DNA of 64,000 nt from Candidatus Melainabacteria bacterium (GTDB taxonomy: Bacteria; Cyanobacteriota; Vampirovibrionia; Obscuribacterales; Obscuribacteraceae). Within the stretch, counting starts at the first letter, position 1; each line of letters starts with the position of its first letter. The notes beneath the pieces were generated by a model that was not told where the DNA came from, ran no database searches, and worked only from the letters and a program-made list of their open reading frames with translations. The stretch is from positions 62,001 to 126,000 of the forward strand of contig QKMZ01000001.1 in NCBI GenBank assembly GCA_003242885.1, written 5' to 3'. The translations under genes and the position numbers were made by a program. Below are positions 25,835-34,592 of the stretch, one piece after another.

Positions 25835-27343
25835 ATGCTTGCGTCCGTTCTTGAAAGTGATATCGAATCAGTTGTGAAAGGTGCGGACAAAGTCGATTAC
25901 TTTGTCATCGGCAGCGGCACGGCAGGTGTTACAAGCGCGCTAGAGCTAGCAAAAGGCGGATTCAACGTTGTCATCATCGAGGCGGGACCGTTCATCACCG
26001 CTAATCACGTCGGTACCTCGCCGTTTCGCAGCCAGCCGGAAATTGTGCCCAAGATTCACGGTCTGGTGAAGTATGAAACTGCCTGGGTGCCCGAAGAAAG
26101 CTTCAATTGCCGCGACACCAATCCTTATGTTTCCAACAACACTGCCTGGTCTCTTGTGGGCGGGCGGACTGTCTTTTGGGGCGGATGCGCGCCGCGCTTT
26201 ATCGACAGTGATTTCGACCATTGGCCTTTCAACTACAAGGAATTCGCGCCTTACTACGATGAAGCCGAGGAGATGATTCACGTCTCCGGAACTGCGCCAA
26301 CGCGCCCGCCTTTCATCCGCAGCGACTGGCAGACTCTCGCCATGGAGCGCTTGAATCGAAGCGGTTTCAAAGCGATGCACGCGCCGGTGAGCGTCGACAC
26401 CAATAATGTTGCCAACGGTTATATCTCTCAAGGTTTTGACAGCTCGGTCGCGCGTTTGTTGCGCAGCGGACGGCTTGTTCAATTTGGTGAGAAACAGGGC
26501 GTGAGCCTGGTGGCGAACACGTGTGTGACGAAGATCGATGGCGAGAATGGAAAAGTAACGAAGCTACACTTGCTGCAACCGTCGGATGGAAAGCGCTATG
26601 AAATCACGCCGAAGAACGTGATTCTGGCGTGCGGCGGCATACAATCGACGCGACTTGTAATGTCGTCAGGTCTGGAGAAAGACAACGATGTCGTTGGTAA
26701 ATACATTGGCGACCATATTTTTGTCCAAGGTCTGATGCGTTTGAAAAAACCGCTTGGGCTGCCGCTTTACATTCTCATTCACGCGACACAGAAGATGCCG
26801 TTTCAAGTCCAAATCCAGGGCTCGTTCGAAGCTGATTGGTACAGCCCATATCACTCGACTGTTTGGCTTGATCACCAATCGAATGGTTTGAATGTTCTTT
26901 TCTATTGCTTCGGTATTGCGACTGTTGAGAAAAATAATCGCGTTGCGCTGCTGGAAGACATGGGTTGCAAACGCGGGGGCGCCAGCAACTACTGCGTTAT
27001 TTACGATCGTAGTGAGCAGGACAAACTTTTGATCAAGCAGATGATGGATAGCATGCCAGAAATTGCAAAACAGCTCGATGCCGAAGTTATCCGCATTCAG
27101 GAGAATCCTCCGGGAAGCGCGTTGCACGAGATCGGCGGATTGCGCATGGGCGATGATCCGAACACAAGCATCACCGATCAGTACGGTAGATTTTGGCGCT
27201 ACAAAAATCTCTACGCAGCGGATTCAAGCACGTGGAGAAACCAGGGCGCCGCAAATCCATACCTGACAATCACCGCATGCGCATTGCGTATGGCGCGTAA
27301 GCTGGTGGCGGAAAAACGCGCGAGTCTGTCGGTGAGTTCATGA
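25835..27343 (+). CDS. GMC family FAD oxidoreductase
   Basis: 502 residues. The FAD-binding GSGTAGVTSALELAKGGF is near residue 30 and ends in Glu (VVIIEAG). GGRTVFWGGCAPR is the second FAD contact, and the C-terminal half has the GMC motifs LHEIGGLRMGDDP and AADSSTWRNQGAANPYLTI. These are typical of pyranose/cyclitol oxidases and dehydrogenases that oxidise a sugar hydroxyl. The gene overlaps the next by four bases (ATGA), so the two are translationally coupled. It has no signal peptide, so it is cytosolic. The electron acceptor is unknown. Confidence 0.88.
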   Translation: MLASVLESDIESVVKGADKVDYFVIGSGTAGVTSALELAKGGFNVVIIEAGPFITANHVGTSPFRSQPEIVPKIHGLVKYETAWVPEESFNCRDTNPYVSNNTAWSLVGGRTVFWGGCAPRFIDSDFDHWPFNYKEFAPYYDEAEEMIHVSGTAPTRPPFIRSDWQTLAMERLNRSGFKAMHAPVSVDTNNVANGYISQGFDSSVARLLRSGRLVQFGEKQGVSLVANTCVTKIDGENGKVTKLHLLQPSDGKRYEITPKNVILACGGIQSTRLVMSSGLEKDNDVVGKYIGDHIFVQGLMRLKKPLGLPLYILIHATQKMPFQVQIQGSFEADWYSPYHSTVWLDHQSNGLNVLFYCFGIATVEKNNRVALLEDMGCKRGGASNYCVIYDRSEQDKLLIKQMMDSMPEIAKQLDAEVIRIQENPPGSALHEIGGLRMGDDPNTSITDQYGRFWRYKNLYAADSSTWRNQGAANPYLTITACALRMARKLVAEKRASLSVSS

Positions 27344-28737
27344 CAGACACAGCTTCGTCGAAAAGCACAGAAGCTTCCAAGAACATCCTTTTTCTGCTCG
27401 GTGCAATTCCTGCACTTGGTGGATTGCTTGTCGGATACAACACAGCCGTAGTTGCCGGCGCACTCGAATTCATAACCAAAGACTTCGCGCTCAATACAGT
27501 TTTTCAAGAACTGGTTGTTACCTCGGTCCTGGCAGGTGCGCTTGTGGGCGCTTTCTTGAGCGGTCCACTGACCGACAAGTTGGGTCAGAGAAAAGTCATT
27601 CAGCTCGCGGGTTTGATATGCACGGTTGGTGCTGTCGGTCTTTTCTTCTCCGCAAATGTGATGATGCTGCTTGCTTTCCGCTCTTTGTTGGGCATTGCTT
27701 GTGGTATCGCGACCATGGTAGCGCCATTGTATGTCGCGGAAACCGCGCCTGCGAAATACCGCGGCATGTTCGTCTCCTTCGTGCAATTGGCTATTACTGT
27801 CGGAATCTTTCTTTCTTACATCACAGACTTCGTGTTTTCGAACGCGGGCAATTGGAAGGCGATGTTAGGGCTGGGCGCGTTGCCTGGTTTTGGCTTAATG
27901 CTGGGCATGTTGGCGTTGCCAGAGAGCCCTCGTTGGTTGGCAATGAAAGGGCGCATTGATGAGGCAAAAACGGTTCTCGCACGCTTGGGCAATCAAGACG
28001 ATTCGGAAATTTTTGCAGACAGTGGAAAACCTGCGGAAGCCGCATCGTGGGGAGAACTTTTCAGTGGGCGCGTCGTTGCTGCGTCTATCACTGCATCAGT
28101 TTTGTTCTTGGTGCAAAACTTGTCGGGCATTGATGGTGTTTTGTACTACGCGCCAACTATTTTCAAAATTGTAGGCTTCGAAGGGACTACCGCTCAGATC
28201 CTAGCTACTGCTGGCCTTGGAGCCGTCAACGTGATTGCCACGATCATCGCTACCGGTTTTGTAGATCGCGCTGGTCGCAGACCATTGTTGTTGGGCGGGC
28301 TTGCCGTGATGGTTGTTTCACTTGCGGTGCTCAGTTTTAGCTTGATGCAAGCGCAAGCTGGACCGTTGCTTAGTTATGTGGCTGCCGGTTCGCTGGCTGT
28401 TTTCGTAGCCGCGTTTGCAGTCAGCCTTGGACCGATTCCTTATGTGATCATGTCCGAGATTTTTCCTTTGCGTGTTCGGAGCATGGGCATGAGCCTCGCC
28501 GCCGCGTCTGCATGGGGCTGCAACATGGTGGTCACTGTGACTTTTCTTAGTTTGCTCGAAGCGTTAGGACAGGCAAATGTATTTTGGCTCTACTGCGCGA
28601 TTTGCTTAGGTGGGCTGGTCTTCTCGTATTTCAATGTTCCAGAAACCAACAACTGCTCGCTTGAGGACATTGAAGCGAATTTGATGGACGGAGTTCCGAG
28701 TCGATACCTCGGAAGGAAGCGCGTCGGTAACGGCTAG
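27340..28737 (+). CDS. Sugar porter family MFS transporter
   Basis: 465 residues, 12 membrane helices. Sugar-porter signatures are present: GPLTDKLGQRKV in loop 2-3, PESPRWLAMKGR after helix 6, QNLSGIDGVLYYAPTIF in helix 7, DRAGRRPLLLGG in loop 8-9, and PETNNCSLEDIE after helix 12. It probably brings in a sugar or cyclitol with protons. It is coupled by ATGA to the GMC oxidoreductase, suggesting import followed by oxidation of the same compound. Confidence 0.92.
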   Translation: MTDTASSKSTEASKNILFLLGAIPALGGLLVGYNTAVVAGALEFITKDFALNTVFQELVVTSVLAGALVGAFLSGPLTDKLGQRKVIQLAGLICTVGAVGLFFSANVMMLLAFRSLLGIACGIATMVAPLYVAETAPAKYRGMFVSFVQLAITVGIFLSYITDFVFSNAGNWKAMLGLGALPGFGLMLGMLALPESPRWLAMKGRIDEAKTVLARLGNQDDSEIFADSGKPAEAASWGELFSGRVVAASITASVLFLVQNLSGIDGVLYYAPTIFKIVGFEGTTAQILATAGLGAVNVIATIIATGFVDRAGRRPLLLGGLAVMVVSLAVLSFSLMQAQAGPLLSYVAAGSLAVFVAAFAVSLGPIPYVIMSEIFPLRVRSMGMSLAAASAWGCNMVVTVTFLSLLEALGQANVFWLYCAICLGGLVFSYFNVPETNNCSLEDIEANLMDGVPSRYLGRKRVGNG

Positions 28738-28781
28738 AAATAGGCGCTGGAAAGTTAATCCGTCCTATTGTTTTTCATGCT

Positions 28782-28821
28782 CTATTTTGATATATATCTA
28801 ATTAGATGAAGATCAAAATAG
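28782..28821. promoter_or_regulatory. 40-bp nested inverted-repeat operator
   Basis: Outer arms CTATTTTGAT (28782-28791) and ATCAAAATAG (28812-28821) are perfectly complementary. Between them, ATCTAATTAGAT (28796-28807) is a perfect 12-bp palindrome with the same centre. It lies 37 bases before the ArsR-type regulator start, so autoregulation by a dimer or by two stacked dimers is likely. Confidence 0.65.
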
Positions 28822-28857
28822 ATGAATATCGAAACAAGGATGTGAAAAAGTGCAATC

Positions 28858-29415
28858 ATGGCTAGTGTTGAATTTTCCAGAATACTTTCCTTCTTTAAGG
28901 CGCTCTCTGACGAAAGCCGTTTGAAGATAGTTGGGGCGCTCGCGTCAAACGAACGCAGCGTCGAAGAACTCGCGACTCTGTTAGATTTGCGTGCCCCGAC
29001 TGTTTCTCACCACCTGGCAAAACTGAAAGAGGTTGGGTTGGTCGACATGCGTTCTGAAGGTACGACGCACATCTATCATCTGGTGATGTCTGAGATGCGA
29101 TTGCTTGCGAAGCGTGTTCTGTCGCTCGACGCGATGGAGACTTTCACTGAAGATGTTGTTGCTGACGCTTGGGAGCGCAAAATTCTCGGGGACTTTTTTG
29201 TTGGTCAACGTTTGAAAGAGATTCCTGCCAGCCGTAAAAAACGCGAAGTGATTTTGCGTTGGCTGGTAGAACGCTTCAGCGCTGGTAAGCGTTATACGGA
29301 GAAGGAAGTGAACGCGATCATTGGGAAACATCATCCAGACTTCGCAACACTGCGTCGCGAATTGATCTGTGCGAAATTGCTCGCGCGCGAATCTGGTATT
29401 TACTGGCGCACGTAA
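28858..29415 (+). CDS. ArsR-type regulator with DUF2087 domain
   Basis: 185 residues. The N-terminal winged helix (KALSDESRLKIVGALA, APTVSHHLAKLKEVGLVDMR) is the ArsR form. The C-terminal region (RKKREVILRWLVERF and EKEVNAIIGKHHPDFATLRRELI) is a DUF2087 domain. The usual metal-binding Cys pair of ArsR (ELCVC) is replaced by LDLRAP, so metal sensing is not supported. It probably represses itself through the 40-bp operator upstream. It is monocistronic. Confidence 0.88.
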   Translation: MASVEFSRILSFFKALSDESRLKIVGALASNERSVEELATLLDLRAPTVSHHLAKLKEVGLVDMRSEGTTHIYHLVMSEMRLLAKRVLSLDAMETFTEDVVADAWERKILGDFFVGQRLKEIPASRKKREVILRWLVERFSAGKRYTEKEVNAIIGKHHPDFATLRRELICAKLLARESGIYWRT

Positions 29416-29425
29416 GTGTTTCTAT

Positions 29426-29447
29426 GTAGGGGCGCATTGTACGCGCC
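29426..29447. repeat. GTAGGGGCG-type dispersed hairpin
   Basis: GTAGGGGCGC-ATTGTA-CGCGCC has a GGCGC/GCGCC-like stem. It begins 10 bases after the ArsR-DUF2087 stop. Relatives begin at 39525 and 40952. Repeats that start GTAGGGGCG are common in cyanobacterial genomes. It is followed by three CCAATTAATGC-like direct units up to 29475. Confidence 0.5.
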
Positions 29448-29495
29448 AATTAATGCCCCAATTAATGCGCCAATTGCATGCGTTCATTGTAGATG

Positions 29496-29558
29496 CCGGC
29501 CTTTTCTACCGGCGCTCCGGCCTTTTCTACGGGCGCAGCAGCCTTTCCTACCGGCGCA
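29496..29558. repeat. Three tandem 21-bp units
   Basis: Units at 29496, 29517 and 29538 share the core CCTTTTCTACSGGCGC. The last overlaps the 3' end of the aspartyl protease gene, so its final codons (LWLLRR) derive from repeat sequence. Confidence 0.65.
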
Positions 29559-30849
29559 GCAGCCAGAGTTTTCGTTCTTTCAGATCGATGTTGTATTGCC
29601 AGCCTTCGAAGAAGTCGTGACCGAGCAGCGGCGCTTCGGCGTCATTGGGTGAGTCCATGTTGGCGCTCACTCTGACATTGTTTTTGTCGATTGGTCCCAA
29701 CTTCAATCTGACTGCTGTGTACTCGAGCACTCTACCTGACCCAGATACGCCGTGGTGGGTTCCGACTGCAGCGTCAGTAGGCGGCTTGCATCCGTATGAA
29801 GTTGCCTGCTGCACGCTCATAAAACTGACAGTACATGCTGAGTTGCCGGTGTCGAGCATCATCGGCAATTTTTTGCCGTTCAACTCGACTTCTACGATTA
29901 TCCGATTGCCTGCTTCTTGGAAGATAAATGGAACCGCGATGCCGGTTTTCGAGGCCGTTGAACTCGCGCTACCCTTGCGCCTGAAGCGGATGCAGTGGGC
30001 GCTTTGGTCTACTGTGTAATCGAAGAATTGAAGAAAAGCTTGACCGAGAAGTGGCGAAGCGTAGTTGTTCGCCACAACTTTGACGGGCGCATTTTTTACT
30101 GTGAAAGGACCGACGCGCAGGTTCGCAGGCATAAGCCAAAAATTTTGCACGCTGCTGTTGCTCGAACCGCCTGTTGTGCCATGTGCTTCGCCGTCGGGGG
30201 GACGTATACCTGCTCCTTCGAGTTGATTTTTTCCCACAAAAACCGTTGGTGCCCCAGTATCGAGTTCCATCTCGATAGTTCGATTGTTGATTTCGACCGG
30301 CACCCAGATTTGATTGTTGGTTTCGCGATAGTAGACGGAGCCTTCATCGGGTCCGGACAATGACCCTTCTTCGCCACTCGAATGATAGGGCGGGGACGAG
30401 CCTACGCCACCCATGCTTGAGCTTGGAATATAACTTGACCCTGCGCCTGCATATTGCGAGCCCGGGTCTAGTTTGTTCAAAACACCTCTCGCGTATTGCG
30501 CGATTGTACTGTTGGGCGAAAGATACACAACCTGTTTGTAGAGTGTCTTTGCTTTACTGGTATTGCCAGCAAACTGATTGCTCAACGCCGCGTAATAGCA
30601 AACGTTCGGGTCCGGCTGAGGAGTGTTCGCGAAAAACTCGAACATCTGCGCCGCTTCTTTGTAGCGTTTCTCTTGATAGAGCTTGTATGCTTGAGCGACA
30701 CTGTCTGCCGCATATGCTCCGCTTGATTCGACCAATGCCGGGAAAAATGCCGACGCCAATGCCAATGCACAACCGGCGGCTGCAACAAGTGGAGTGTGCC
30801 ATTTGCGATGTTTCAAAGCGGCGAATCCCGGCGACATATTACCGCGCAT
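29548..30849 (-). CDS. Secreted TPR protein with two retropepsin-like aspartyl protease domains
   Basis: 433 residues. It has a signal peptide or anchor (TPLVAAAGCALALASAFFP, cleavage near AYA-A). Residues about 50-115 form TPR-like helices (AYKLYQEKRYKEAAQMFEFF). Two retropepsin-like domains follow, each with a hydrophobic-hydrophobic-D-T-G motif: MELDTGAPTVFV (near 195) and MMLDTGNSACTV (near 330), with GHDFFEGW and GQAFLQFF as the partner psi-loops. A retroviral-type protease needs two DTG motifs per active site, so this chain may form an intramolecular dimer. It acts in the periplasm. The target is unknown. Confidence 0.85.
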   Translation of the reverse strand: MRGNMSPGFAALKHRKWHTPLVAAAGCALALASAFFPALVESSGAYAADSVAQAYKLYQEKRYKEAAQMFEFFANTPQPDPNVCYYAALSNQFAGNTSKAKTLYKQVVYLSPNSTIAQYARGVLNKLDPGSQYAGAGSSYIPSSSMGGVGSSPPYHSSGEEGSLSGPDEGSVYYRETNNQIWVPVEINNRTIEMELDTGAPTVFVGKNQLEGAGIRPPDGEAHGTTGGSSNSSVQNFWLMPANLRVGPFTVKNAPVKVVANNYASPLLGQAFLQFFDYTVDQSAHCIRFRRKGSASSTASKTGIAVPFIFQEAGNRIIVEVELNGKKLPMMLDTGNSACTVSFMSVQQATSYGCKPPTDAAVGTHHGVSGSGRVLEYTAVRLKLGPIDKNNVRVSANMDSPNDAEAPLLGHDFFEGWQYNIDLKERKLWLLRR

Positions 30850-30950
30850 AACCGAAATCGGTTCTGACTCTGTCTATTCTAAAACAGAATGGGTAATAAG
30901 CCTCGAATCGCTGCAACGAAGCCCCGTAATCCCGAAGAAGCTTGCGCTCC

Positions 30951-31355
30951 CTACGAAGCCTCGCCGACAACTTCCGGCACTTTGACTGTTTCTCTGTCGC
31001 CGCAACCATTGGCTGCTGCTACAACCTTGGCGCGCGCCGCCATCAGTTCTTCGGCGTGCTCTTGCGCCCAAACTTCTAGGTGGTCCAGCACGGGAATGAG
31101 CGTCTGCCCCAGGTCGGTCAATGTGTATTCGACCCTCGGCGGAACTTCCGCAAAAATAGTGCGCTTGACCAACCCGTCAGCTTCCAATTCACGCAACTGA
31201 TGAGTCAAAACGCGCTGTGTTACGCCCTTCAGCTCTCGCCGCAATTCGTTGAATCTGAGAGTGCCCTTCTTCAACTTGCATATGATAAGTACCTTCCATT
31301 TGTCGGAAATCATGGCCATGGTTGCCATGATCGGGCATTCAAGCTTTGCGTACAT
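30951..31355 (-). CDS. HxlR family transcriptional regulator
   Basis: 134 residues. The ATG ending at 31355 has AGGTG six bases upstream; a GTG at 31364 is the alternative. The winged helix is typical of HxlR: CPIMATMAMISDKWKVLIIC, LRFNELRRELKGVTQRVLTH, LREL, TLTDLGQTL. Cys7 sits where redox-sensing HxlR proteins carry their reactive Cys. An inverted repeat, GTATC-N6-GATAC, lies 13 bases upstream of the start. It is divergent from a YceI gene, a frequent pairing, so it probably controls itself and YceI. Confidence 0.9.
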   Translation of the reverse strand: MYAKLECPIMATMAMISDKWKVLIICKLKKGTLRFNELRRELKGVTQRVLTHQLRELEADGLVKRTIFAEVPPRVEYTLTDLGQTLIPVLDHLEVWAQEHAEELMAARAKVVAAANGCGDRETVKVPEVVGEAS

Positions 31356-31367
31356 ATTGGTCACCTG

Positions 31368-31383
31368 GTATCAAAATGGATAC
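31368..31383. promoter_or_regulatory. HxlR-type operator
   Basis: GTATCAAAATGGATAC, 5-bp perfect arms with a 6-base spacer. It sits 13-28 bases from the HxlR start, where a repressor would block transcription. Confidence 0.55.
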
Positions 31384-31649
31384 TACGCTACTTTTGTGTT
31401 CCTGCGTGCAGTTGTATACCATTCGATTCTAGTACGCCGCTTACGATCTCGACAACACCTTTAAGGTGAAATTTGACATTGGTAACTTTTCGACCCTGTT
31501 TGTGGCGTGTCAGCCGTTTTACGGCGTATTGATGCGCTTGAGCAGATCTATAAGCCAACTGTGCCAAAATAATGGCTCCCTTAATTACGGGACCATGTTT
31601 TGAAAAATGACGTCATTGATTTAGTACTTAGGAATCCGATAGGAGAGAG

Positions 31650-32297
31650 ATGATGATTAGAAAGAGTGCTGTACTGGCTCTCGTGGCTTTTGGGCTCGTA
31701 ATGCCCAGCGCTCGTGCGGCTGATACATGGACCATTGACCCGATGCACACTGCTGCGAATTTCAGCATCAAGCACATGATGATATCGACTGTGCGCGGCG
31801 GATTCGGGAAAGTGAGCGGCACTGTCGAATACGACGGAAAGAATTTGGCCAAAGCCAAAGTCGACGCGACGATTGATGCCAGCAGCATCAATACCAATGA
31901 AGCAAAGCGCGACGAACATCTTCGCGGTAAAGATTTCTTCGATACTGAGAAATTCCCGAACATCACTTTCAAGTCGACCGCCATCAAACCGAAGGGCAAA
32001 GGTAAATTTGCTATGACCGGCGATTTGACCATGCACGGTGTGACAAAACCCGTGACGCTCGACGTTGATGGACCAAGTCAGGCAATCAAAGATAAGCAAG
32101 GCAACCACAAAGTCGGGTTTTCTGCGAGCGGAACGATTAAGAGAAAAGACTTCGGCATCACCTACAACTCTGTCCTTGATGGCGGTGGTGTAGCGTTAGG
32201 TGAAGAAGTGCCGATTACTTTAGATGTTGAAATGTCTAAGCCTGGTGATGGTGCGAAATCGGCAGGTGATGGTGCGAAACCGGCAGCCAAAGGCTAA
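31650..32297 (+). CDS. YceI family periplasmic lipid-binding protein
   Basis: 215 residues with a signal peptide (SAVLALVAFGLVMPSARA-A). The YceI beta-barrel is complete: WTIDPMHTAANFSIKHMM, GTVEYDGKNLAKAKVDATID, FFDTEKFPNITFKST, GDLTMHGVTKPVTLDVD, and DFGITYNSVLDGGGVALGEEV. The last 20 residues are an imperfect repeat (GDGAKSAGDGAKPAAKG). YceI proteins bind isoprenoids or amphiphiles in the periplasm and respond to pH or stress. GGAGAGAG precedes the start. Its regulator is probably the divergent HxlR protein. Confidence 0.94.
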   Translation: MMIRKSAVLALVAFGLVMPSARAADTWTIDPMHTAANFSIKHMMISTVRGGFGKVSGTVEYDGKNLAKAKVDATIDASSINTNEAKRDEHLRGKDFFDTEKFPNITFKSTAIKPKGKGKFAMTGDLTMHGVTKPVTLDVDGPSQAIKDKQGNHKVGFSASGTIKRKDFGITYNSVLDGGGVALGEEVPITLDVEMSKPGDGAKSAGDGAKPAAKG

Positions 32298-32450
32298 AGA
32301 TTGAGGACCGGCGGCGGGGTTTGGTTTTATTAGTGAAACCGAATCTCGCTGCCGGTGACCAATTCGAAATAGCGGTTGGAGTCTAGTTTCCAGCACATGC
32401 CGCTGAAACCGGCGAGCCAATTTGAGAAACTTGCTGCGCGTGGGAAAACA

Positions 32451-33122
32451 ATGAGCAAAGTACTCCTGGTGGAAGATGAAGCTGATCTCGCTTCACAGAT
32501 CAAACTGTCTTTGACGCGTGAGCACTACACCGTCGAGCACGTTGACAACGGTCAATCCGCGCTGGATATGCTGCGTGTCTATCAGTACGATGTCGTCGTA
32601 CTCGATTGGGGTTTGCCTGGGATGACCGGGCTCGAAGTGATGAAGAAGTTTCGCGAGAAAGGCGGTAAGACGCCAATTCTCATGCTCACTGCTCGCTCCA
32701 GCATTGACGATCGCGCTGAAGGTCTTGACTCTGGTGCTGATGATTATTTGCCAAAGCCTTTTCACGCTAAGGAGTTAAACGCTCGATTGCGTGCGTTGAT
32801 TCGGCGCGCATCTCAGAGTACAACTACTGTGTTGAACGTCGGAAATCTGTCTTTAGATCCGGTCGCACGTAAAGTTGAGCGTGACGGTGTTGAGCTGAAA
32901 TTGGAACCCAAAGAATTCAACTTGCTCGAATTTTTGATGCGCAATCCTAATACAGTGTTCAGCGCAGAGGCGCTTATCGACAGAGTTTGGGAATCCGATA
33001 CTCTCGTCAGCACAGATGCGATTCGTACCTACATCAAAGGCATTCGTAAAAAAGTCGATACCAATGGCGATTCGATAATTTCGACGGTCCACGGTGTAGG
33101 CTACAGATTGGACGCGAAGTAA
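32451..33122 (+). CDS. OmpR family response regulator
   Basis: 223 residues. The receiver has the acidic pair Glu8/Asp9, phospho-acceptor Asp52 (VVVLDWGLPG), Thr in MLTAR and Lys in DDYLPKPF. The C-terminal winged helix (LDPVARKVERDGVELKLEPK, TYIKGIRKKVDTNGDSIIST, HGVGYRLDAK) is of OmpR/PhoB type. Its stop overlaps the kinase start by one base (TAATG), so it pairs with the kinase at 33122. It could be a candidate for TGTCA-type direct repeats, but no evidence links it to them. Confidence 0.93.
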   Translation: MSKVLLVEDEADLASQIKLSLTREHYTVEHVDNGQSALDMLRVYQYDVVVLDWGLPGMTGLEVMKKFREKGGKTPILMLTARSSIDDRAEGLDSGADDYLPKPFHAKELNARLRALIRRASQSTTTVLNVGNLSLDPVARKVERDGVELKLEPKEFNLLEFLMRNPNTVFSAEALIDRVWESDTLVSTDAIRTYIKGIRKKVDTNGDSIISTVHGVGYRLDAK

Positions 33123-34348
33123 TGTTTAAAGGACTGCGCATACGACTGACGCTCTGGTTTTTGCTTCTGTCCAGCGCATCTTTCTTTTTTCTCGCTATCG
33201 GCAATACCTATCTCTTTCAGAAGTCGCTCACTCAACAGCTTGATGATGAGCTGAAAGCGCTTACTGAACAAGTTGCACCGCTTGTGTATATTGTCCGCAA
33301 CGATCTGCAAGCGCGCGGGTTGGTAGAACAATTGCACAAAAGTCCGTTCGGTTACAAAACTACCGTTCAGCTTTTTGACGCGCATGGAAACCTCGATGAA
33401 GAGCACGGGGAGAAAGGAAATCCGAAGCTCTTTCTGAACACTTGCGAGGTTGAGAGTATTTCCGGATTGTTGCGCTCGAAGTCTGCTCCGCTCTTTCAAG
33501 ATGGCCACCTCTTCGGCTATTTGCAGATACAGATACCTACTCGCCAGCGCGATTTGTCTGTCGACAAATTTATTCTGTCCAAAATTCTTCTTGGTCCAAT
33601 ATTTCTTTTAGGTCTTACTTGGGCTGGTTATCTGGTCTCTGGAAAAGCCGTCGAGCCTGTCGAAGAGTCTTATCACATTTTGAAAATGTTTGTCCAAGAT
33701 GCGAGCCATGAGCTGAAAACTCCGGTGGCAACGATTCAGATTACGGCTGAAAACTTGGCTGAGGATGTGAAAGAGGATCCTGATCTAAGCGAAAGGCTAG
33801 CAATTATTACTCGTAATACAGATCGTATGTCTAATTTGGTTTCTGACATGCTTACTCTTGCGAAAATGGAAGTTGTACAGGCACAGGCAAAGCTCGTAAG
33901 GATGCCTCTAAAACCTATTCTTCAGCGTCAAACAGAAGAGTTTGCGCCACGTTTTGATGCAAGCGAGAAAGTGCTTGATGTGCAGCTCGGTGAAACACCA
34001 GCAATCTTGGGTGACGCTGAGTCTTTGAATCATTTGTTTTCTAACTTGATCGAGAACGCTCTCAAGTATTCCGAGAAAGGTGCGGTGGTCAAAGTTGTAT
34101 TACGCACGCGTGACGGCAAGGCATGCGTGATTGTAGAAGACAATGGCTTAGGCATTCCGAAAGAGGCGATACCGCGTTTATTCGATCGCTTTTACCGCGT
34201 CGATAAGAAAGCCGCGCGCGCAAAAGGTGGTACTGGTCTCGGCTTGTCCATAGTCAAAACAATCGCCGACATGCACCACGCAGCCATCGAAGTCGCCAGC
34301 ACGGAAGGTAAGGGTACGACTTTCACGGTGACCTTTCCTGCCGCATAG
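33122..34348 (+). CDS. Sensor histidine kinase (two-span)
   Basis: 408 residues. Two membrane helices (about 9-31 and 157-175) enclose a periplasmic sensor of about 125 residues. The dimerisation domain holds the phospho-His in DASHELKTPVATIQI. The ATP-binding domain has the N box NLIENALKYSE, G1 VEDNGLGIP and G2 GGTGLGLSIVK. It is coupled to the OmpR regulator directly before it. The signal is unknown; the sensor domain matches no named family I recognise. Confidence 0.93.
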   Translation: MFKGLRIRLTLWFLLLSSASFFFLAIGNTYLFQKSLTQQLDDELKALTEQVAPLVYIVRNDLQARGLVEQLHKSPFGYKTTVQLFDAHGNLDEEHGEKGNPKLFLNTCEVESISGLLRSKSAPLFQDGHLFGYLQIQIPTRQRDLSVDKFILSKILLGPIFLLGLTWAGYLVSGKAVEPVEESYHILKMFVQDASHELKTPVATIQITAENLAEDVKEDPDLSERLAIITRNTDRMSNLVSDMLTLAKMEVVQAQAKLVRMPLKPILQRQTEEFAPRFDASEKVLDVQLGETPAILGDAESLNHLFSNLIENALKYSEKGAVVKVVLRTRDGKACVIVEDNGLGIPKEAIPRLFDRFYRVDKKAARAKGGTGLGLSIVKTIADMHHAAIEVASTEGKGTTFTVTFPAA

Positions 34349-34395
34349 ATTTTAGTTCGTATGAGCTTGTGTAATCTTCGACTCTTCATCTACTC

Positions 34396-34415
34396 CGAAA
34401 AATTCCGATTTTTCG
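34396..34415. terminator. Hairpin after the two-component operon
   Basis: CGAAAAAT-TCCG-ATTTTTCG, 8-bp perfect arms, 48 bases after the kinase stop. There is no U-run after it, so it is only a candidate. Confidence 0.35.
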
Positions 34416-34530
34416 AAGTGGGTGGAAGTCTGGAAACGCCCTAATTACGGCAGTTTGAGAAAGTGTGTTTGATGGTCTAGATTTGGAGTGAACCCGGAAA
34501 GGCTCATGGGCGCGCGAAATTTATGCTGCG

Positions 34531-34567
34531 CAGGTACTCCGAAAAACAGTTTTTTTCGGAGTACCTG
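34531..34567. terminator. 16-bp perfect stem-loop, probable terminator
   Basis: The left arm 34531-34546 (CAGGTACTCCGAAAAA) pairs perfectly with 34552-34567 across a 5-base loop. The A/T-rich upper stem supplies a U-run inside the right arm. Its TACTCCGAAAAA half repeats sequence at 34391-34402. It could end the upstream operon or be a bidirectional terminator. Confidence 0.5.
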
Positions 34568-34592
34568 AAGTATTCGAAATTACAAGGTAGCA

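Noticed and set aside
28858..29415. Metal-sensing ArsR
   Set aside because: The metal-binding Cys motif is absent, so metal sensing cannot be claimed.
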